Shown: positions 50,396 to 59,675 of the stretch, piece after piece
Layout of the letters: every line of letters begins with the position of its first letter
Position numbering within the stretch: the first letter of the stretch is position 1
DNA from: Peptococcaceae bacterium UBA4068
GTDB lineage: Bacteria; Bacillota; Dehalobacteriia; UBA4068
DNA length: 64,000 nt
Assembly: GCA_002382665.1 (NCBI GenBank)
Contig: DFZA01000005.1
Coordinates: 139,142-203,141, forward strand
Direction: 5' to 3'
Made by a program: the position numbers and the translations under genes
Notes under the pieces: model-generated
Told to the model about the DNA's origin: nothing
Databases searched by the model: none
The model's input: only the letters and a program-made list of their open reading frames with translations

Positions 50396-52489
50396 TTGGC
50401 GCCAGGTAATATTGATGAATCTTTACTGGATTTATTTATTTTTGAAACTTCACAAAATATCGAGCAGTTGGAACAGATCATATTGGATTACGAAAAAGAA
50501 AGCTCCTTTACTGCGGACGCAATAAATGAAATTTTTCGTATTATGCATACCATCAAAGGCTCGGCGGCTATGATGATGTTTGAAAACATATCTTCCGTGG
50601 CTCATAAAGTTGAAGACATGTTTTATTTTATCAGGGAACATAGTGCTGATGATATTGATTATGGCGACGTAGCGGATTTGGTTTTGGAAAGCTTAGATTT
50701 TATCAGATGCGAAATGGCAAAAATCAATACGGGCACCAGCGCCGATGGTGACGGAGCCGCCATAGCCGCCAAGATAGCAGCATCTTTACAACAAAAGAAA
50801 GATAAATATCAAAACGAACAACAATCGGTAACTGCCGCAACAGCAGATAATGTTGTTAATGAAGAACCGATTACTAAAAAGCTGCATAATTATGCCGCTA
50901 ACGATGAGAATATACCGGTAGTAAATAAAAAAACATATAAAGCTAATATATATTTTGATGAAGAATGTCAGATGGAGAGTCTGCGGGCATTTGATATCAT
51001 CAATAAGATTTGCCAGTTTGCCGAGGTTGTTGAATATCAACCGGGCGATATTATGGATAACGATAACAGCGCGTCTATAATTCGTGAAAATGGATTTGAG
51101 GTTGTTTTTAAAACCTCCGGAAGTTATACGAATATAGATGAATTTTTCTCTAAACTGTTATTTATACGCAAATATCAACTTAAGGAAATTACTGAAGCCA
51201 GTCTGCCTCAGACTGAGGCAGACGTTACGCCGAAAATACATATAGATGACAAAACGGAACAAAAGCCTAAGGCAGCAGCTATGTCAACAGCTGCGCCGGC
51301 CGATAACCATACGGCGCCTGTGGCCACAATGATCAATGTCAATGTGGTCAAGCTGGACAAATTGATGGATCTGGTGGGAGAGATGGTTATCTCAGAGGCT
51401 ATGGTTGTAGAAAACCCAGATTTAAAAGGGCTGGAGATCGAGAACTTTAGCAAGGCGGCGCGCCAATTGCATAAGATTACCTGCGAACTTCAGGACACAG
51501 TGATGTCGATCCGGATGGTGCCGTTAGCGGATGTATTCCAAAAGATGCACCGGGTCGTGCGCGATATGTGCAAGAAGCTTGGTAAGGATGTGAAGCTGGA
51601 AATCATCGGCGAGGAGACCGAGGCCGATAAAAATATCATCACCCACCTTTCCGATCCTTTGATGCATCTGGTACGGAATTGTATCGACCACGGGATTGAG
51701 AGTGAGGAAGAACGATTAAAAAACAATAAACCCAAAGCCGGCAAAGTCACTTTGGAAGCAAGAAACGCAGGCAACGATGTCTTGGTAATCGTCCGCGACG
51801 ACGGTATGGGTTTGGACAAAAAGAAAATACTGGCTAAAGCTAAGAAAAATGGCTTATTAAAAAAAGATAGCTCAGAAATGAGCGACTCCGAAATATTTAA
51901 TCTGATCTTTATCCCCGGATTTTCTACCAATGATAATATTACCGAATTCTCCGGCCGCGGCGTTGGCATGGATGTGGTAACAAGCAATATCGAAGAAGTC
52001 GGCGGCTCCGTATCAGTTGAGAGTACGGAAGGAGTAGGGACAGCCATTACCATCAAAATCCCATTGACATTGGCAATCATTGACGGCATGAATGTCCAGG
52101 TAGGCGATTCCTTATATACGATACCCACGATCAGTATCAAAGAATCGTTTTTCCCAAAACTCAAAGACCTGATTACCGATCCCGATGGCAATGAGATGAT
52201 TATGGTGCGCGGTCAGTGTTATGCGATTGTACGCTTACATCAGTGCTTCAATGTGAAATCCGAGATAACCGATTTTACGCAAGGGATATTCATTATGGTA
52301 GAGCAATACGAAAAAACGGTTTGCATCTTTGCCGATCAGTTGCTCGGTCAACAACAAGTTGTGGTAAAAACTCTGCCCAGATATATTAAAAATAATTTTA
52401 AAGTCAACGGCCTCTCCGGATGTACGTTACTGGGAAACGGGGGGATTAGCTTAATTCTTGATGCAGGTTGGTTTACAGGTATGAAATAA
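50396..52489 (+). CDS. cheA: Chemotaxis histidine kinase CheA
   Basis: About 697 residues. P1 Hpt domain with phospho-His in 'IMHTIKGSAAMMMF', a P2-like CheY-binding region (about 180-270), P3 dimerisation helix ('VNVVKLDKLMDLVGEMVISE'), P4 kinase with N box 'LVRNCIDHGIESEEER' and G1 'VRDDGMGLD', and C-terminal P5/CheW-like domain. TTG 50396 follows AAGGAAGTGATTGC; the ORF extends upstream into cheY but without a ribosome-binding site. Confidence 0.95.
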   Translation: MAPGNIDESLLDLFIFETSQNIEQLEQIILDYEKESSFTADAINEIFRIMHTIKGSAAMMMFENISSVAHKVEDMFYFIREHSADDIDYGDVADLVLESLDFIRCEMAKINTGTSADGDGAAIAAKIAASLQQKKDKYQNEQQSVTAATADNVVNEEPITKKLHNYAANDENIPVVNKKTYKANIYFDEECQMESLRAFDIINKICQFAEVVEYQPGDIMDNDNSASIIRENGFEVVFKTSGSYTNIDEFFSKLLFIRKYQLKEITEASLPQTEADVTPKIHIDDKTEQKPKAAAMSTAAPADNHTAPVATMINVNVVKLDKLMDLVGEMVISEAMVVENPDLKGLEIENFSKAARQLHKITCELQDTVMSIRMVPLADVFQKMHRVVRDMCKKLGKDVKLEIIGEETEADKNIITHLSDPLMHLVRNCIDHGIESEEERLKNNKPKAGKVTLEARNAGNDVLVIVRDDGMGLDKKKILAKAKKNGLLKKDSSEMSDSEIFNLIFIPGFSTNDNITEFSGRGVGMDVVTSNIEEVGGSVSVESTEGVGTAITIKIPLTLAIIDGMNVQVGDSLYTIPTISIKESFFPKLKDLITDPDGNEMIMVRGQCYAIVRLHQCFNVKSEITDFTQGIFIMVEQYEKTVCIFADQLLGQQQVVVKTLPRYIKNNFKVNGLSGCTLLGNGGISLILDAGWFTGMK

Positions 52490-52518
52490 ATATGAAAACA
52501 AAAGAAAGGAGTCTTTGT

Positions 52519-53013
52519 ATGGATAGACCAATGGAGGAGGAATTGCTTGAACAACAGGAAGATACTCAAAAAGGGAGGTTTTTAACTTTCCCTTTGGGTA
52601 ACGAGTCCTATGGGATTGAGATACAGTATGTGACGGAAATAATCGGAATCCAACCGATAACCGAAGTTCCCGAACTACCCGAATATATCAGGGGAATCAT
52701 CAATCTCAGAGGCAAGATCATTCCTGTTATGGACGCCCGGATCCGTTTTAAAAAGCCGTTTTTGGAATATAACGACCGGACCTGCGTGATTGTTATCGAC
52801 GTCAATGAAGTAGCCATTGGCTTGATCGTAGACAGCGTATCGGAAGTAATATCTATTGCTGAGGAAAATATCGTTTCTACCCCCAGCATTCAGCAGATCA
52901 ATAACAGATATATCAAAGGGATCGGCAAAGTCGGCAACGAGGTCAAATTATTGCTGGACTGCGAAAAAATACTTAACGAACAAGAGTTAGATGAAGTAGC
53001 AAATTTTGAATAA
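52519..53013 (+). CDS. cheW: Chemotaxis coupling protein CheW
   Basis: 164 residues, with 'FPLGNESYGIEIQYVTEII', 'ELPEYIRGIINLRGKIIPVM' and 'GLIVDSVSEV'. Couples receptors to CheA. The ATG at 52519 follows AAAGGAGTC; an earlier in-frame start lies inside cheA. Confidence 0.95.
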   Translation: MDRPMEEELLEQQEDTQKGRFLTFPLGNESYGIEIQYVTEIIGIQPITEVPELPEYIRGIINLRGKIIPVMDARIRFKKPFLEYNDRTCVIVIDVNEVAIGLIVDSVSEVISIAEENIVSTPSIQQINNRYIKGIGKVGNEVKLLLDCEKILNEQELDEVANFE

Positions 53014-53027
53014 ACGGAGGAAAAAGT

Positions 53028-54734
53028 ATGAAATTCTATTATAATATGAAAATAGCAAAGAAACTCTTAATTGGTTTCATATTAGTTGCTATTATCGCAG
53101 GCGTAGTCGGTGTTGTTGGTATAGTTAATTTAAAAAGTATAGCTGCTAGCGATTCTGAGCTCTACAATAACATGACGAAGCCGATGAAATATGCAAACAC
53201 TATAGCGGTTGATTTTCAGTTGTGCAGAAATTATACCCGCGATATGATTTTAGCTGATAATGCAGCTGAAGTTGACGAATATTACAGTAAAATCCAGGCG
53301 TTATCGGCAGAAGTAACTGCAAATGCCGAAGATCTGCAAAAATGCATAATTAGCGACGAAGCACAATCTCTTTATGATGAATTTGTCAGTTCAAGAACCG
53401 CTTATGTGGCAAACTTAAAAGATCTCACTGCAATATGCAAAACCAATAATGATGTCGCGGCGATGGCATTATTAAGAGGTGAAATGTTGACTAACTGTGA
53501 TGCTGAAAACGCAGCTATCACGAATCTGGTCGCCAAACTGGCAACGGCCGGCGCAGCAAAATCAGAAGCTAATACGTCAGCGGCCAATAAAGCATCTGTA
53601 ATTATGGTTATTCTTGCTGTCGTCGGTGTAGTCGTCTCTATAGCGCTAGGAATATTTATCTCCCGTATCATCAGCAAGCCGCTTAATAAGCTTTCCCGGG
53701 CAGCGGAACTTATCGCCGACAACAATCTGAATATCGAATTGGATATTGATACTAAGGATGAAATTGGTATGCTGGCCAGATCCTTCCGGCGCATGTCCGA
53801 CAATCTCAACGAGACTATGTATGGTATCACTGATATTTCCGAACAGGTTGCATCCGGTGCCAAACAGGTATCTGAATCCAGCATGGCTCTTTCTCAGGGG
53901 GCAACAGAACAAGCCAGCTCTATTGAAGAACTGACGGCTTCTATTGAAGAGATTTCATCGCAGACCAAACTGAACTCCGAAAATGCCAATGAAGCCAATA
54001 AACTCTCCGAAGAGACTAAGTTGAATGCTGAGCAAGGCAATGTTCAGATGAAAGAAATGCTTAAAGCTATGGATGGTATCAACGAATCTTCTACAAGTAT
54101 TTCTAAGATTATCAAAGTTATTGATGAGATAGCATCTCAAACCAATATACTGGCATTAAACGCCGCTGTTGAAGCCGCCAGAGCCGGCCAGCACGGCAAA
54201 GGGTTTGCCGTAGTTGCTGAAGAAGTGCGGACTCTAGCCGGCAGATCAGCCAATGCTGCCAAAGAAACCACTGAAATGATTGAAGGCTCTGTCAAAATGG
54301 TTGATGGCGGCATGAAGATTGCCAACAAGACAGCCGAAGCCTTGAACAAAATAGTAAATGATATCACTAAGGTTTCTTCACTCATCGGCAATATCGCCAT
54401 CGCTTCTAATGAACAGTCCACAGGCATCGAACAGGTTAACCAGGGGTTGATGCAGGTGTCCACTGTAGTGCAAACCAACTCTGCTACATCTGAAGAAAGC
54501 GCCTCAGCCAGTGAAGAACTTTCCGGTTTGGCTGAACGTATGAAAGCGGGGGTAGCCCAGTTCAAATTGAAAAAATCGGGCGCAAAAAAAGCATATGACA
54601 ATATAGATTCCGATGTATTGCGTACTGTTGATGATGTGAACCAGCGTCGCAGCAGTAAATCCAAAAATAATGATAATTCAATAAAAGCTAATAAGAAAAT
54701 AGAATTGAGTGACATGGAATTTGGTAAGTATTAA
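53028..54734 (+). CDS. Methyl-accepting chemotaxis protein
   Basis: 568 residues: N-terminal membrane helix (about 10-32), periplasmic/extracellular four-helix-bundle sensor (33-185), second membrane helix (about 187-210), HAMP, and the signalling domain with tip 'IDEIASQTNILALNAAVEAA' and 'GKGFAVVAEEVRTLAGRSAN'. The Ala-rich sensor gives no clue to the ligand. It is embedded in the che operon between cheW and cheR. Confidence 0.94.
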   Translation: MKFYYNMKIAKKLLIGFILVAIIAGVVGVVGIVNLKSIAASDSELYNNMTKPMKYANTIAVDFQLCRNYTRDMILADNAAEVDEYYSKIQALSAEVTANAEDLQKCIISDEAQSLYDEFVSSRTAYVANLKDLTAICKTNNDVAAMALLRGEMLTNCDAENAAITNLVAKLATAGAAKSEANTSAANKASVIMVILAVVGVVVSIALGIFISRIISKPLNKLSRAAELIADNNLNIELDIDTKDEIGMLARSFRRMSDNLNETMYGITDISEQVASGAKQVSESSMALSQGATEQASSIEELTASIEEISSQTKLNSENANEANKLSEETKLNAEQGNVQMKEMLKAMDGINESSTSISKIIKVIDEIASQTNILALNAAVEAARAGQHGKGFAVVAEEVRTLAGRSANAAKETTEMIEGSVKMVDGGMKIANKTAEALNKIVNDITKVSSLIGNIAIASNEQSTGIEQVNQGLMQVSTVVQTNSATSEESASASEELSGLAERMKAGVAQFKLKKSGAKKAYDNIDSDVLRTVDDVNQRRSSKSKNNDNSIKANKKIELSDMEFGKY

Positions 54735-54753
54735 TTTTGCAGGTGATTACATA

Positions 54754-54798
54754 ATGCGCTTCTGGTTAAACGATAAAAATAGGGGAGAGGGTTGGTAA
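54754..54798 (+). CDS. Possible 14-codon leader peptide
   Basis: ATG at 54754 follows GCAGGTGATTAC; the peptide is MRFWLNDKNRGEGW with two Trp, and its stop falls inside the hairpin at 54784-54808. Such a layout could couple translation to hairpin formation before cheR. Very short, so chance is not excluded. Confidence 0.2.
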   Translation: MRFWLNDKNRGEGW

Positions 54799-54808
54799 GA
54801 CCCTCTCC
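54784..54808. terminator. Hairpin between mcp and cheR
   Basis: GGAGAGGGT pairs with ACCCTCTCC around a 7-nt loop. No T run on the plus strand, so readthrough into cheR is likely. Confidence 0.55.
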
Positions 54809-54830
54809 TGCCAAAAAAGAAAGATGAGAT

Positions 54831-55646
54831 ATGGTTACTATCACTAATAAAGAATTTGCCCAAATGTCGGGCTACATAAAAGCCAACTATGGCATTTATC
54901 TCAAAGATGAAAAGCGCACCCTTTTGACAGGGAGACTGCAAAATATACTCGCGCAGGCCGGCTTTAATAATTTTACCGACTACTTTAGCTATATAGTTGC
55001 CGATAAGACCGGTAATGCGGTAATTGCCTTGGTCGACCAGATAACTACCAATCATACCTTCTTCATGCGCGAATCAGACCATTTTTATTACTTTCGGGAT
55101 ACCGTGTTGCCGTATCTTGGAAAAATAGTAAAAAACCATGACTTACGCATCTGGTGTGCCGCATCTTCGAGTGGGGAAGAACCATATACTCTTGCAATGA
55201 TAGTGGACGAGTTTTTTGGTAAAGAAAAGCTGTATTGGGACAGTAAAATATTGGCCACGGATATTTCCAGCAAAGTTCTGAATATAGCCAAAGAGGGGGT
55301 ATACAACAAGGATCGGATCTCACCCCTGCCGGCAACCTGGAAGATGAATTATTTAAAGAAGGTCGGTGCCGATAATTATCAAATAACTGAGAAAATCAAA
55401 AAAGAAGTTATATATCGCAAGTTCAACCTTATGGATACTGTATTCCCGTTCAAAAAGAAGTTTCATGTAATATTTTGCCGCAATGTAATGATTTATTTTG
55501 ATAATGATACAAAAGAAAGTTTAATTAATAAGCTATATGACTGTATGGAAAACGGAGGGTTTTTGTTTATAGGGCATGCGGAATCGATAAATAGAGATAC
55601 TTCCGATTTTAAGTATATTCAACCGGCCGTTTACCGTAAGGAATAA
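54831..55646 (+). CDS. cheR: Chemotaxis protein methyltransferase CheR
   Basis: 271 residues with the N-terminal helical domain and SAM-binding domain: 'NHTFFMRESDHF', 'IWCAASSSGEEPYTLAMIV', 'VIFCRNVMIYFD' and 'GFLFIGHAES'. Methylates receptor Glu residues. A short piece of its sequence recurs at about 57490. Confidence 0.95.
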   Translation: MVTITNKEFAQMSGYIKANYGIYLKDEKRTLLTGRLQNILAQAGFNNFTDYFSYIVADKTGNAVIALVDQITTNHTFFMRESDHFYYFRDTVLPYLGKIVKNHDLRIWCAASSSGEEPYTLAMIVDEFFGKEKLYWDSKILATDISSKVLNIAKEGVYNKDRISPLPATWKMNYLKKVGADNYQITEKIKKEVIYRKFNLMDTVFPFKKKFHVIFCRNVMIYFDNDTKESLINKLYDCMENGGFLFIGHAESINRDTSDFKYIQPAVYRKE

Positions 55647-55664
55647 ATTAAAAGAGGTTATGCT

Positions 55665-56687
55665 ATGGGCGCAAATGGAGCAAAAAAAATAAAGGTCTTA
55701 ATAGTAGACGATTCTCTTCTGTTCAGAGAGGTCTTATCCAGATCGATCTCGGCCGATCCTCTTTTAGAGGTAGTTGCCAGCGCTACAGATCCATATGACG
55801 CCAGAGATAAAATCATAAGATATTCACCGGATGTGATGACCTGTGACGTGGAAATGCCTAAGATGAACGGTATCGAATTTATCCGTCAATTGCTTCCGCA
55901 ATATCCTTTGCCGGTTGTTGTGGTAAGCAGTGTTAGTTATGCCGTGTTTGATGCCATGAACGCCGGCGCTATAGATTTTGTAACCAAGCCGACGAAAAAG
56001 GACGCGTCAAGTATTGAAAAATTCATAGACGAATTGATTTCCAAAATAAAAGTGGCGGCCAATGCCAAAGTTACTGCTGCGGACAAACCGGAAGCTGCAA
56101 ATATTGCGAGCCATTACCGGCTGGATGATAAATCAATCATAGCTATGGGCGCTTCTACCGGTGGTACGGAAGCATTGTACAATATTTTGACAAGTTTGCC
56201 TGCGCAAATGCCCGGTATAGTGATTGTCCAGCATATACCACCTTTGTTTTCCCGGATGTTTGCCGAGAGATTGAACGATAACACGAGGCTAAACGTCAAA
56301 GAGGCTGATAATGGCGACTGGGTGGAGCCTGGTAAAGTCTTGATAGCTCCTGGTGACCAACATATGAGTATCAAAAAAATCGGTAACAAGTACAAGGTAA
56401 ACGTATATAAGGGAGAGAAAGTCAGTGGCCATTGTCCGTCTGTCGACGTAATGTTTGATTCGGTGGCAACGGCAGCCGGTAAAAACGCTATCGGTGTAAT
56501 ATTGACGGGTATGGGCAGCGACGGCGCCAAAGGCCTACTCAATATGCGGCAGATGGGCGCAAAGACGATCGGCCAAAATGAAAGCTCATCGGTGGTTTAC
56601 GGTATGCCGCGCGTCGCCTTTGAAATCGGAGCGGTAGAAAAAGTTGCACCGTTGCAGAAGATTCCACAATTATTATTTAGTTTATAA
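55665..56687 (+). CDS. cheB: Chemotaxis methylesterase CheB
   Basis: 340 residues: receiver domain (phospho-Asp in 'VMTCDVEMPKMNG') and C-terminal methylesterase with Ser in 'MGASTGGTEALYNIL', His in 'VQHIPPLFSRMFAER' and Asp in 'LTGMGSDGAKG'. Removes receptor methyl groups and can deamidate. Last gene of the che operon; a degraded partial copy lies at 57523-57958. Confidence 0.96.
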   Translation: MGANGAKKIKVLIVDDSLLFREVLSRSISADPLLEVVASATDPYDARDKIIRYSPDVMTCDVEMPKMNGIEFIRQLLPQYPLPVVVVSSVSYAVFDAMNAGAIDFVTKPTKKDASSIEKFIDELISKIKVAANAKVTAADKPEAANIASHYRLDDKSIIAMGASTGGTEALYNILTSLPAQMPGIVIVQHIPPLFSRMFAERLNDNTRLNVKEADNGDWVEPGKVLIAPGDQHMSIKKIGNKYKVNVYKGEKVSGHCPSVDVMFDSVATAAGKNAIGVILTGMGSDGAKGLLNMRQMGAKTIGQNESSSVVYGMPRVAFEIGAVEKVAPLQKIPQLLFSL

Positions 56688-56693
56688 AGCGGA

Positions 56694-57395
56694 TTATGTT
56701 TCCGATTGATTTTGGGTATGCATTATAAATACTGGTTCTCCGGTTTCCTTGTTTAGATAAAACTTGAATGTTTCGGTACTATTTACCGTGAAGTTTGAGA
56801 GGTTGCCGGCAACGATGGCGGCGCGGTAATTAGCCATATCCTCTTCTGATGGAGGATATTCGGGAAACGTGCATTGGGCAAGCGTAATGGTATATACGTT
56901 TCTGCCGTTAATTACGTCTTCAGCGTAGTCTTGGAGCGCATAAAGCGGCTTGTCACTGATGCTTGTCGGTACAGCCACGTATTTTTCGCCGTCGTAATTC
57001 CAGCCTTTCCACATCGACTTATGAGCAATCTCCTTCACGTCGAAATGATCGTGGATGGATGTTTCAACATACTCGCGGGTCATAGTGCCTTTATCCTCAC
57101 CCCAGTTGTCAAGGTTGATAGCAAAAGCCCAGAAGAGATATTCGGTGCTGTCTGAGGGGGCATTGTCTGCCTCGAAACACGGGATATAGTCTAAACGGTA
57201 CTTGATGGCGAAATCAAAATACTCACCTCGCAGCGCTGCCATATCTGGCGGCGTATTTTTTTGCGATTGATCGACTTTTTCATCACTACATGCAGTAAAT
57301 ATGCTGAGAGCTAGTGTAACCAGCGCAAAGATAAGTAAGATAGAATAAATATTTATTTTGTGGGAAGGTTTTAGCATTTTTTTTAAGCGATTCAT
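56694..57395 (-). CDS. Putative lipoprotein of unknown function
   Basis: 233 residues. The N-terminal signal (about 14-35) ends in the lipobox 'FTAC', predicting lipid attachment and location on the outer face of the membrane. The remainder is soluble with several Trp/Tyr; I recognise no family. It points against the che operon, its stop is 6 bp from the end of cheB, and a decayed cheR/cheB fragment follows its other side, so it appears inserted into the end of the operon. Confidence 0.75.
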   Translation of the reverse strand: MNRLKKMLKPSHKINIYSILLIFALVTLALSIFTACSDEKVDQSQKNTPPDMAALRGEYFDFAIKYRLDYIPCFEADNAPSDSTEYLFWAFAINLDNWGEDKGTMTREYVETSIHDHFDVKEIAHKSMWKGWNYDGEKYVAVPTSISDKPLYALQDYAEDVINGRNVYTITLAQCTFPEYPPSEEDMANYRAAIVAGNLSNFTVNSTETFKFYLNKETGEPVFIMHTQNQSET

Positions 57396-57487
57396 AGTTT
57401 TACACTCCTATTAGAGTATTCTTAATGCACAGTATGACTGGTACATTTTTCTAGTTTATAGATATTCGGTCGTTCAATATTGTTCCG

Positions 57488-57958
57488 TCTGGAAGATGAA
57501 TTATTTTAAGAAGGTCGGTCCAGATAAAAAAATAAGGTCTTAATAGTAGACGATTCTCTTCTGTTCAGAGAGGTCTTATCCAGATCGATCTCGGCTGATC
57601 CTCTTTAAGAGGTAGTTGCCAGCGCTACAGTTCCATATGACGCCAGAGATAAAATTATAAGATATTCACCGAATGTGATGACCTGTGACGTGGAAATGCC
57701 TAGGATGAACGGTATCGAATTTATCCGTCAATTGCTTCCGAAATATATCCTTTGCCGGTTGTTGTGGTAAGCAGTGTTAGTTATGCCGTGTTTGATGCCA
57801 TGAACGCCGGCGCTATAGATTTTGTAACCAAACCGATTAAAAAGGACGCGTCAAGTATTGAAAAATTCATTGACGAATTGATTTCCAAAATAAAAGTGGC
57901 GGCTTCTGTCGACGTATCTATTCGGTGGCAACGGCAGCCGGAAAAAACGCTATCGTGA
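57488..57958 (+). pseudogene. Decayed partial copy of cheR-cheB
   Basis: 57490-57522 matches the cheR segment around 55340-55373. From about 57530 the sequence matches the start of cheB, continues with small indels to about 57906, then jumps to the cheB segment around 56450 and ends. Several deletions and a frameshift leave only a 68-codon open piece at 57752-57958 (receiver C-terminus). Identity to the intact genes is very high between deletions, so the duplication is fairly recent. Confidence 0.85.
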
Positions 57959-58015
57959 ATAGTTTGAGAATGCGCTTTCGCAAAAACTTAATAATCTGAG
58001 ATAATCTATGATTTT

Positions 58016-58043
58016 AAAAAACGTCTATAGGGAGACGTTTTTT
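58016..58043 (+). terminator. Intrinsic terminator
   Basis: AAAAAACGTCT pairs with AGACGTTTTTT. It follows the che remnant. 58044-58260 is AT-rich and shows no supportable feature except the ribosome-binding site of the next gene. Confidence 0.85.
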
Positions 58044-58260
58044 GTGGTTCATAAATATGACAGAATTACCCTTGTAACAGTAGATATTAGGATTTAAGTT
58101 AAATGCTTCGCCAATATATAATCCCAGTTATTGCAACGATAGCAGGGGTGTTTAAATAAAGCTTGTATAACCAGTATATCTAGTGTATATTTTAAATAAT
58201 AATGCTTTTAAGTTCAAAGTAAAATTTCTATAACTTAACTGAATATATTGGAGGGAAAGC

Positions 58261-59358
58261 GTGATCATAACAAAAATGAAGGGACTCAACATAGGGGGGT
58301 TAACATCAAGGATTCCCATAATTCAGGGCGGCATGGGTGTAGGCGTATCATTATCCGGTCTTTCTTCAGCGGTAGCAAATGAAGGAGGAATAGGGGTGAT
58401 TTCAGCTGCAGGGATTGGCATGGATGAGCCCGAGTTTTATTCGAATTTTGTTGATGCAAATAGAAGAGCATTAAAACAACAAATCCAAAAAGCGAGAGAA
58501 ATTACTAAAGGAATTATTGGAGTCAATATAATGGTAGCTATGTCAAACTTTGCTGACACGGTTAAAACTGCTATTGATGAAAAAATAGATATTATATTTT
58601 GCGGGGCGGGCCTAGCGCTAAATTTGCCAGAGTTTTTAACCGGTTCAAGCACAACCAAGCTGGTTCATATTGTGTCTTCTGGGAGGGCGGCAAGACTGAT
58701 TGCGAAAATATGGTCTGAAAAGTATAATTACGTGCCTGATGCTATAGTTGTTGAAGGACCCATGGCAGGCGGACACCTTGGATTTAAGGTTGAACAAATA
58801 AAAGATCCCCAATACTCTTTGGAAAATATAGTTATTGATGTAATAAATGAACTTAAATACTTCGAGGAAAAATTCAAAAAACATATTCCGGTAATTGCGG
58901 CAGGGGGGATTTTCTCTGGTGCAGACATTTATAAAATAATGCAACTGGGTGCTGACGGTGTTCAGATGGGAACCCGCTTTGTTACAACAGACGAATGTGA
59001 TGCATCAATTAATTTTAAAAACTCCTATATTGAAGCAAAGAAAGAAGACATTGCAATTATCAATAGTCCCGTTGGCATGCCTGGTAGGGTAATAGTAAAT
59101 AAATTTATTTGTGATGTAAATGCCGGAGAAAAAAAACCTTACACTTGCCCGTATCATTGTATAAATACTTGTGATTATATGAAGACATCTTACTGTATTT
59201 CTGTTGCCTTGATGAATGCCAAAAAAGGTTTTATGGAAAATGGTTTTGCCTTTGCAGGTGAAAATGTTTATAAATCAAACGAAATTACGACGGTAAAACA
59301 ATTGATAGAAACTTTAGAACAAGAATATGCTGATGCAGCTTTGATGGATAATATTTAA
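58261..59358 (+). CDS. Nitronate monooxygenase / FabK-like FMN enzyme
   Basis: 365 residues of the NMO/2-nitropropane dioxygenase TIM-barrel family. 'PIIQGGMGVGVSLSGLSSAV', 'VVEGPMAGGHLG', 'AAGGIFSGADIYKIMQLGAD' and 'GVQMGTRFVTTDECDAS' mark the FMN site. A Cys-rich C-terminal segment ('CPYHCINTCDYMKTSYC') is common in clostridial members. It oxidises nitronates or, in FabK relatives, reduces enoyl-ACP; sequence alone does not decide. GTG start behind GGAGGGAAAGC. AT-rich codon use. Confidence 0.85.
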   Translation: MIITKMKGLNIGGLTSRIPIIQGGMGVGVSLSGLSSAVANEGGIGVISAAGIGMDEPEFYSNFVDANRRALKQQIQKAREITKGIIGVNIMVAMSNFADTVKTAIDEKIDIIFCGAGLALNLPEFLTGSSTTKLVHIVSSGRAARLIAKIWSEKYNYVPDAIVVEGPMAGGHLGFKVEQIKDPQYSLENIVIDVINELKYFEEKFKKHIPVIAAGGIFSGADIYKIMQLGADGVQMGTRFVTTDECDASINFKNSYIEAKKEDIAIINSPVGMPGRVIVNKFICDVNAGEKKPYTCPYHCINTCDYMKTSYCISVALMNAKKGFMENGFAFAGENVYKSNEITTVKQLIETLEQEYADAALMDNI

Positions 59359-59445
59359 ACCTAGATACTTTTTTTGCGCTTGATACAAATAAGCGGACCT
59401 GCCGCCGAAATGAACAATTCCCGCATTTGAATTAAGTTACTTTGC

Positions 59446-59489
59446 AAAACAAAGCCTTGCTATCCTTTCGGATGGCAGGGCTTTGTTTT
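59446..59489. terminator. Intrinsic terminator
   Basis: AAAACAAAGCC-TGC-ATCC pairs with GGAT-GCA-GGCTTTGTTTT around TTTC. A and T flanks make it usable from both strands. Confidence 0.85.
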
Positions 59490-59573
59490 GTAGAAAAAAA
59501 TACATGGAAGTAAGCGTCTTAAGCATAATCATATTTCTCAAGGACACACTAGTTTGGAAGGAGTGTGCTAGAT

Positions 59574-59675
59574 ATGAACGGAAATGTTGAATTATTAAAC
59601 TCTGCTTATCCTACCGGCCTCAGGTTATTGAGATTTGAAGAAAATATTATCCAGCAATTGAAGGCTTTCTTGTAA
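59574..59675 (+). CDS. 33-residue ORF coupled to splB
   Basis: ATG 59574 with AAGGAG 11 bases upstream encodes a 33-residue peptide containing 'YPTGLRLLRFEENIIQQLKA', plausibly one amphipathic helix. Its TAA overlaps the splB ATG (TAATG), giving translational coupling. It may be a real small protein or a leader peptide controlling splB; Bacillus has the unrelated SplA in this position. I do not recognise a family. Confidence 0.45.
   Translation: MNGNVELLNSAYPTGLRLLRFEENIIQQLKAFL

Noticed and set aside
51490..52191. 233-codon minus-strand ORF opposite cheA
   Set aside because: Shadow of the conserved CheA kinase domain; low-complexity Ser/Ile/Leu translation.
57752..57958. 68-codon ORF resembling CheB
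   Set aside because: It is the longest open piece of a degraded cheR/cheB copy, lacks the start of the receiver and the whole catalytic domain, and is reported as a pseudogene.
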